Source: Aselliscus stoliczkanus (Eukaryota; Chordata; Mammalia; Chiroptera; Hipposideridae). From it: a DNA stretch of 64,000 nucleotides. Both the position numbers and the translations under genes were made by a program. A model generated the notes under the pieces. That model did no database searches. It worked only from the letters and a program-made list of their open reading frames with translations, and had not been told where the DNA came from. The DNA is taken from assembly GCA_033961575.1 (NCBI GenBank), contig CM066737.1, positions 99,724,709-99,788,708 on the forward strand, in the 5' to 3' direction. Position 1 is the stretch's first letter. The number at the start of each line of letters is the position of its first letter. Below are positions 58,011 through 64,000 of the stretch, piece by piece.

Positions 58011-58735
58011 AAGGCAAGAACCCCAAATAAAACAGCTGTCAATAAGAGAGCTGGGACCAGAAGTCCCCGGTGACCCACACCCACCAGTTTAATATCATGA
58101 CACGATCAATGAAACTCTTCCCAGGAAGCTTGATCTTACATTTTGCTTGCCTGAAAGACAAACAAAACCAGCTATGGGCCACTTGGAATTGTAGGGCCAC
58201 CCTCTTCCATGTCCTGCTTTATCATATATGAGAGCATTAGATGGTAGCTGAATACTGAAGCCACTTTCATAATAAATACTTTTTATACCAAAAGACCAGT
58301 GGTGTGTTTTTTTTTCCTGAGAAAAGGACCATGTCCGTATCTTCTGAGAGGTAGCCTTGCCAATAACATGATTTCCTTTAGAAAAATATTTATGTAAAGG
58401 ACTTGCCACTTATCTGTCCTCCAGTTCCCTTCCTTTATTCCCCTCCCTCATTTTCAGTGCAAGGGCTGTGTGCTAAAGAAGAAAAGAGCTCACGAGGGGT
58501 TATTAAAGTCAGTGAGTGATTAAAAAATACAATCACACGTGTTGTGTATTACACACACACACACACGAACTTGTACAGACACGCGAACTTGTTCTCTTCA
58601 AACTGATTGTGCTGCAATGCACTGCATTTATTTTGACGATGCTGCCATTATTCAGAATGTCATTGGGGTGAGGGGATTCTTTTTTCCTTTGGAATTGCCT
58701 TAAGAGCCAGCTTACACGGCAAGTAAGAAATCAGT
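58011..58735. other. Intron 6, nothing identified apart from (AC)n
   Basis: Includes a short ACACACACACACAC at about 58551-58566. Confidence 0.4.
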
Positions 58736-58739
58736 ATCA

Positions 58740-58890
58740 TTACTGTGGGCTCTGAAAGCACAGATTTGGGTTTGGTTTCTGGCTCCTGTATGTAATGGCC
58801 ATGGTCAAGCTGCTAAATCCCCTGAAGCCTTAGCTTCCTCATTTGTAAAATGGGATATTAACGTCTACCATGTAATGAGTATTACTTGGA
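58740..58890 (+). repeat. MIR SINE
   Basis: GTGGGCTCTGAAAGCACAGA, GGTCAAGCTGCTAAATCCCC, TAGCTTCCTCATTTGTAAAA and TGGGATATTAACG: MIR core. Confidence 0.82.
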
Positions 58891-59175
58891 GTATTCCTGG
58901 CCTGAAGCGGGTGACTGGCTGTAGCTGTGATTATGTCTGTATAGCTTGGTCACCCATATTTTCACCAAGTGTGAGAGAGAACTTTTTTGGCTATTTCCAA
59001 ATATCAAAACTACTAGCAAGATATAGAGATTTGCCACCACAGAAGATATTTAAAAGGAAGGAATTTCATACAGAAAAGTTGATAAAGATGCTGTTAGCAT
59101 GAGAAAATTGCTGGGATAAGTATATGGTCCACTGAGGTGACTATTTTGAATGGACAGGGTTTATTTGAATATATA

Positions 59176-59841
59176 TGAGGTCTGACAATTAAGCTTGTGA
59201 ACTCATCCTAGAAAAAGTGCTCCATACCTCATTGCTGACTATCACTATGGTCACCTTCGAAGTACTCCCCTTGGGAAGCTATGCACTGATGCCAGTGCCT
59301 AGTCCACCCTTCAAAGCCATTTTGGAACTCTTTTTCTGGAGTGGCCATCAGAGCTGTCGTTGTGTTACACTTGATGTCCTGAATGTCATCAAAATGTCTT
59401 CCTTTCAATATTTCCTTTATCTTTGGGTAAGGAAAGAAGTCATTGGGGGCCAGATCAGGTGAGTAGGGAGGGTGTTCCAATACAGTTATTTGTTTCCTGG
59501 CTAAAAACTCCCTCACACCATTCTTGTGATACAAGAGCCATGAATTTTGTCGGTGAAAAGTTCAGGTCATCTAATTTTTTTTTTTTGAGGGCAGTGTCAC
59601 TGGCCATATGTGGGACCCGAACTGGGGCCGCTGGCTTCCCAAGCCAGCTCTTAACCACCGTGCCACTCGGCCGGCCCACGTCGTCTAACTTTTTTGTGCA
59701 GCTTTTTCAGCACTTCCAAATAGTAAATTTGGTTAACTGTTCATCCACTTAATACAAATTCATAATGAATAATCCCTCTGATATCAAAAAAGGTTAGCAA
59801 CATCATTGCAGCAAATTCTCAAACTTAATTGTCAGACCTCA
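59176..59841 (-). mobile_element. Internally deleted mariner, TIR to TIR, split by a SINE
   Basis: Ends TGAGGTCTGACAATTAAG and inverted CTTAATTGTCAGACCTCA, with TA at 59174-59175 and 59842-59843. The minus strand encodes the transposase C-terminal half: QITVLEHPPYSPDLAPNDFF, PYPKIKEILKGRHFDDIQDI, FEGWTRHWHQCIASQGEYF. The N-terminal half is missing, with the same layout as the copy at 40256. A SINE sits at 59572-59676. Confidence 0.88.
59572..59676 (-). repeat. Short SINE inside the mariner
   Basis: Poly-T, GAGGGCAGTGTCACTGG to CCACTCGGCCGGCCC. TSD GTCATCTAATTTTTT / GTCGTCTAACTTTTTT. Confidence 0.93.
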
Positions 59842-59899
59842 TATATTTGTAGAAAAAAAGAATACTGTGTTTGATGAAATTCAGAGTTTATTACTTTAT

Positions 59900-60115
59900 A
59901 GCAAGTTTCTCAACTTGGCACTATTGACATAGAGAACTGGATATTTCTCTGGTGGAGGCTGTCTTATATATTGTAGGACGTTTACCAACATCCCAGTCTC
60001 TGCCTGCTGGGTGCCAGTAGCACCCCCTACCCCCAGTTGTGCCAACCAAAAGTGATTCCAGACATTTCCATATGTCCCACAGCAGACACAACAAGCTTAA
60101 TTGAAACCTCTGCTT
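59900..60115 (-). repeat. MER5A-type hAT element, antisense
   Basis: GTTTCTCAACTTGGCACTAT, TTGACAT, CAACATCCCAGTCTCTGCCT and GGGTGCCAGTAGCACCCCCT match MER5A antisense. Confidence 0.88.
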
Positions 60116-60119
60116 TATA

Positions 60120-60295
60120 GAGAAGCATTTTGGGCTATGAAAAGAGCACATGCTTTGATGTTTGAATCACTTACCAGCAATATGATGTTGACAAGGTAGT
60201 TAAACTCCTTAAGCCCAAGTTTGGTGAGGATTAAATAAGATACACCATATACAAACAGCCTGCACAACCCCTGGCAGCTAGAAAGAAGTTAAACT
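60120..60295 (+). repeat. MIR SINE
   Basis: CAAGGTAGTTAAACTCCTTA, AGGATTAAATAAGATACACC and CACAACCCCTGGCAGCT fit MIR. Confidence 0.6.
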
Positions 60296-60359
60296 TGGTT
60301 CCCCCTCCATTTATCCCCCTACTTTCACTTCTTAATTTGAATGAAAAGGTTACCTGGGA

Positions 60360-60904
60360 TGATATAAACAGACTGCAGAATCTTATCAAAATTTCAATGG
60401 TACTTTCCACAGAAATAGAAAAAAAATCCTAAAATTCGTATAGAACCACCAAAGACCCTGAATAGGCAAAGCAATCTTGAGAAAGAAGAACAAAGCTAGA
60501 GGTAACACATTTCCTGATTTCAAACTATATTACAAAGCTATCATGATGAAAGCAGTATGATACTGGCATACAAATACACATAGACCAATGGAACAGAGAA
60601 TAGAGAGCACAGAAATAAACCCACACATATACAGTCAACTAATCTTTGACAGGGGCACCAGGAGAAAAAGATAGTCTCTTCAATAAATGGTGCTGGGAAA
60701 ACTGGGTATTCACATGAAGGAGAATAAAATTGGATACTTACCTTACACCATACACAAAAGTTAACTTGAAATGGATTATAGACTTAAATCTAAGACCTGA
60801 AACCATAAAACTTCTAGAAGAAAACATAAGGAAAAGCTCCTTGAATTGGTCTTGGCACAGATTTTTTTAGATATGACACCAAAAGTACAGGCAGCAAAAG
60901 CATG
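60360..60904 (+). repeat. L1 ORF2 fragment, sense
   Basis: TTCAAACTATATTACAAAGC, ACTGGCATACAAATACACAT, ATGGAACAGAGAATAGAGAG and GATACTTACCTTACACCATA are late ORF2 (post-RT) sequence. Confidence 0.88.
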
Positions 60905-61050
60905 ACTGGCTTCTTTCACTGAGCATAATGTTTTCAAGGTTCATCCATTTATAACTGAATAATATTCCATTGTACTGACATACGGCATTTTCATTTATTC
61001 ATTTGTCAGTTGATGGATATTTGGATTGTTTCCACTTTTTGACTATACCA
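60905..61050 (-). repeat. L1 3' fragment, antisense, joined to the sense fragment
   Basis: GGCTTCTTTCACTGAGCATA, AGGTTCATCCATTTATAACT and GTTGATGGATATTTGGATTG; opposite orientation to the adjoining L1 piece. Confidence 0.85.
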
Positions 61051-62305
61051 GGGAGGTTTGTGTGAGCCTGGTCAGGAAGTGATGTTCATTACTTCTTAGC
61101 ACATTTCATTGGCCAAATTTCAGTCTCATGGCCCAATCTAACTGCAAGGGAAGTTGGGAAATGTGGTCTGGCTGAGTGCCCAGGAAAAAAAGTAAATTGG
61201 GTTTAGTGGACACAGCATAGTCTCTGCTACAACTTGCACAGAAGGAGTAGTTTAACTGGACCCCATCTGTATGGATATCGCTGAGAGTGTGTCAGCAGAA
61301 CCAAGAGTTCAGGCAGGAATTCACTTAGCCCCTGTTGCCTTTGTGAGAGTGGGAAAGGCCCCTGAGAAACGCCCCAGATCCACATCAGGGCCTGCCAGGC
61401 CTCTGTAGAGTCCAGTCTTCACAGACAATATTTTGTGGTCTCAGGAGACTGGGAAAGGTTGGGCTGATAGGAACAAGGGTGGGATGGTTTAACACATTTT
61501 TTGCGGGAAACAAGTAAACTCATCATATAGCTTTTTATGCCCGCTTACAAAGTGTTAATAGTGGTTCTGCCCTGATACATAACTAAGTCCTATTTGTAGA
61601 GCAGGAAAACAGCAATTCTGGTCTGTGTGTTTCTTTAGCTCAGGGCATTGTTCACACTGAAACACAGGTTGCCTCTAATTGTTCCCTTCTCCTTATGTAA
61701 ATATGAGGCATCTGGCTGGAGTAGGGTACCTGCTTCCTTGTGGCAGGTGTCTATCAGTCAAGATTCAATCAGGAAACAGAAACCATTCTAAGCATTTAAA
61801 ATAGAAAAAAAATTAATACAGGAAGTTGGTTACATAGGTGATGGAAGAGCCGAGAAACCAAACGGAGCTGAGGCAGCTCAGAAATTAGCATCAACAAGAA
61901 GCTGCTACCATCTCTCCCTTGGCTGGAGGGACACGGAAAAGAGGTGATGTTACCAGAACCCAGGAGCCAGGATCACCTGTAACTATTGTGCACCAGCCTC
62001 TTGGGATCTAGATGTACAGAAGAGATGCAGCTGTTGCTAGAGTCACCACATAAAACAGAAAAAGAGGTAGAAAGTACCCTGGCTTCTTCTTTCTTCCCCT
62101 CCTCTAGTTCCTCATTCCCCAGGGCTTCCCACTGGCTGCTCGTTGCTGGTAAGCAGGTGACCTGGGAGCCTGGGAAGCAGACGGGGAGTCAGCTCCCAAA
62201 GTCAGCTCCCCTGCAATAAAGAGCAGAGCCGCAGAAAGAGGAATGTACCTGAGGGCACACATACCAGACAGAGACAGGCCTAGCAGGACACTTTGCTTTC
62301 AGAAA
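61051..62305. other. Intron 6, mostly unassigned
   Basis: 61755-62220 has a repeat-like start (TCAGTCAAGATTCAATCAGG, AAACAGAAACCA) but no assigned family. No exon found. Confidence 0.35.
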
Positions 62306-62309
62306 CACT

Positions 62310-63715
62310 GTTCAGGTTTTATATATTTTAATGTCAGCTTCATTAAGGCACCATTGAAGTATAACTTATACATAATAAAATGCACCCATTTAAAGTATAC
62401 AATTTGATGACTTTGGCCAAATAAATATACCAGTGTTACTATCACCACAATCAAGATATGAAATGTTTTATGACCAAAGGTTTCCTTTTTGTCCTTTCCT
62501 AGTCACTTTCCCCTACGATCCAATCCTAGTCTGGATAATTTCGACTAACCCGTATTCCAGTTCACTGATCCTTTCTTTTGTAGTATTCAAATCTGATACT
62601 ATGCCCATTCAATGGATTTTTTTTTTTGTATTTTTGTAATTTTCAGTTACAGGACTTCTATTTCTTTGTGTTTTGAGAGTTTTCCAGTTCTCTCACAAAA
62701 TACCTTATCTCTTCACACATACACATGCATTATATTTAGAGAAACTATGTTTTTAATTGTTTTGAAGTTCTTGTCTGCTAATTTTAATAACAGAGTCATT
62801 TCTGGATCTGGTTTTATGGATTATGTTTTATCTTGATTATGGGCCATATTTTCTTGCTTTGTGCACATCTCATAATTTTATTGTGTTCTAGACATTTTAC
62901 CTGAAAGAATAGTGAAGACTGAAGTACAATTTCCTTTTGTTTTGTTATCCTGAATATCTGAGCCCTTTCTTAGGTCTGGAAATTAGCATGCATGACTGAT
63001 TTTTACATATTTCTGGCAGAGGATAGATGCATTGGGACTGGACCCTACTTTTACTTAGAATTAGTTCACTTGTGAGTAGCCCAGTTCCCAACCTCTTGCC
63101 CCTTTGCTGCCTTTTTTATTTTGGCAGTATTTGAGCAGGGAGGGTTTGGGGCTGTTATTTCTGTTTTCTGAATTCACTGTTTTGCAGGGCCCCAGAATTC
63201 GAGTTCTGTGATAAAGCATGTGATATCTTTCTATTTTTTGCCTCTCCTTCACTGTGGCTTTCTTGGCAAAAATTCAGAGTGTGGGGGCCTGGCCGAGTGG
63301 CGTGGTGGTTAAGTGCTGGCTTGGAAAGCCAGCGGCCCTGGTTCAGGTCCCACATGTGAGGGCCAGTGACACTGCCCTCTAAAAAAAAAAAAAAAATTCA
63401 GAGTGTGGGGGTGGGGCAAGCAAATTTGGTTTTGCTTTGAGATCCTTCCAGATTCTATTCTAGCCCATCAGCCCATGCTGTTGTCCAAAGCTTGCTGATT
63501 TTCTCCTTGTCTTTGTGAAGTTTCTGTATCAAAGGCTGACTCCTCCAGTTATCAGTACCTAGACCAAGTACCCAAGTATGGAAGCTGTCATGGCTCTCTG
63601 CTCAGCTCTGAAAGTTTCATTTTTCTCTGGAATTCAGTTAATCAAAGAAGTTCTTCCTTCTACTCAGTATGATTTTTATGTTGTCTGGGTTTTTATTGTT
63701 GAAGGCCTTCTTAAA
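62310..63715 (-). repeat. Old L1/HAL1-type remnant, antisense, with SINE
   Basis: 62310-62470 is an antisense 3'UTR-like piece (AAGTATAACTTATACATAAT); 62520-62960 resembles the ORF1/5' region seen at 15080 and 41000 (CCAGTTCACTGATCCTTTCT, TGGATTATGTTTTATCTTGA). Boundaries uncertain. Confidence 0.5.
63284..63396 (+). repeat. Short SINE, sense, young-looking
   Basis: GGCCTGGCCGAGTGGCGTGG to GACACTGCCCTC and an A-tail. Perfect TSD AAAATTCAGAGTGTGGGG (18 bp) at about 63269 and 63392. Confidence 0.95.
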
Positions 63716-63900
63716 TTAGAGTTTATTGGGGTGATAATTGTTAGTAAAGTTACATAAGTTTCAGGTGTGCAATTCTGTAATCCATCATCTGTATATCACA
63801 TTGTGTGTTCACCAGAGTCAGTTCTCCTTCCATCGCCATATATTTGATCCTGTTTACCCTCATCTCCCACCCTCCCTTACCCTCTGGTTAAAAGGCTTTT
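63716..63900 (-). repeat. L1 3' end, antisense
   Basis: AGTTTATTGGGGTGATAATT, TTTCAGGTGTGCAATTCTGT, CCATCATCTGTATATCACAT and CTCTGGTTA: antisense of the family at 16285-16640. Confidence 0.82.
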
Positions 63901-64000
63901 GATCAGCAACGTAAGACAGAGGTTGTTCTAGAAAGGACACTAGTCTAATGAGACCTTTCGTTTATTAATAATCAGGCCTGGCTTAGAAGAGAGGTTTTTT

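Noticed and set aside
57809..58092. Lys/Arg- or Phe/Leu/Ser-repeat proteins at the purine tract
   Set aside because: Translation of a GAAA microsatellite, not a gene.
53221..64000. Search for MAP3K15 exon 7
   Set aside because: No sequence completing Arg328 and continuing the TPR region was found; the exon is taken to lie beyond the window.

Overview
The window is mammalian nuclear DNA and holds the 5' part of one protein-coding gene on the + strand: MAP3K15 (ASK3, apoptosis signal-regulating kinase 3), which is X-linked in mammals. Six coding exons are visible (2483-2831, 24569-24708, 27068-27091, 46231-46424, 50341-50509, 53114-53220). All five introns bounded by exons in the window are GT-AG, and the reading frame is continuous for 327 codons plus two bases of the next. 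The window ends inside intron 6; I could not find exon 7. The kinase domain lies beyond the window. What is present is the N-terminal thioredoxin-binding/regulatory region and the start of the TPR/TRAF-binding region. No bacterial-type operon, CRISPR array or phage is present.

The host is most likely a bat. Two observations support this: SINEs whose tail ends in the Ves-type (bat) motif of repeated CTGTTCCCC/TTCCCCAAT blocks followed by AATAAAATCTT-like sequence, and several mariner DNA transposon remnants. The species cannot be fixed from the sequence. The dominant SINE is a tRNA-like unit of about 100 bp (GGCCGGCCGAGTGGCGCGGT... to ...GACACTGCCCTC plus A-tail). I count about 30 short copies or fragments and 7 long copies of about 400-500 bp in which the same head is joined to a Ves-like body and tail.

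Layout: 1-1970 is L1 and SINE sequence. 2150-2840 is a CpG-rich promoter, 5'UTR and exon 1. Intron 1 (2832-24568) is packed with antisense L1 3' ends, SINEs and a palindromic mariner derivative. Exons 2 and 3 lie within 2.5 kb of each other; exon 3 is a 24-nt microexon just downstream of an old DNA-transposon remnant. Intron 3 (27092-46230) has a solo MLT2-like (ERVL) LTR, a 2.6-kb antisense L1 carrying several nested insertions, mariner/MITE elements and another antisense L1. Introns 4-6 hold fewer L1s, plus MIR and MER5A copies, a U6 snRNA retropseudogene, microsatellites and a second mariner copy split by a SINE.

Apart from MAP3K15 I see no other functional gene. Almost all remaining short open frames lie in repeats or look like chance frames. 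I see no undescribed biological system here. The best leads are in repeat biology: a chimeric SINE family, a palindromic mariner, two related internally deleted mariners, 5'-truncated SINEs with perfect target-site duplications, and possible SINE exonisation.
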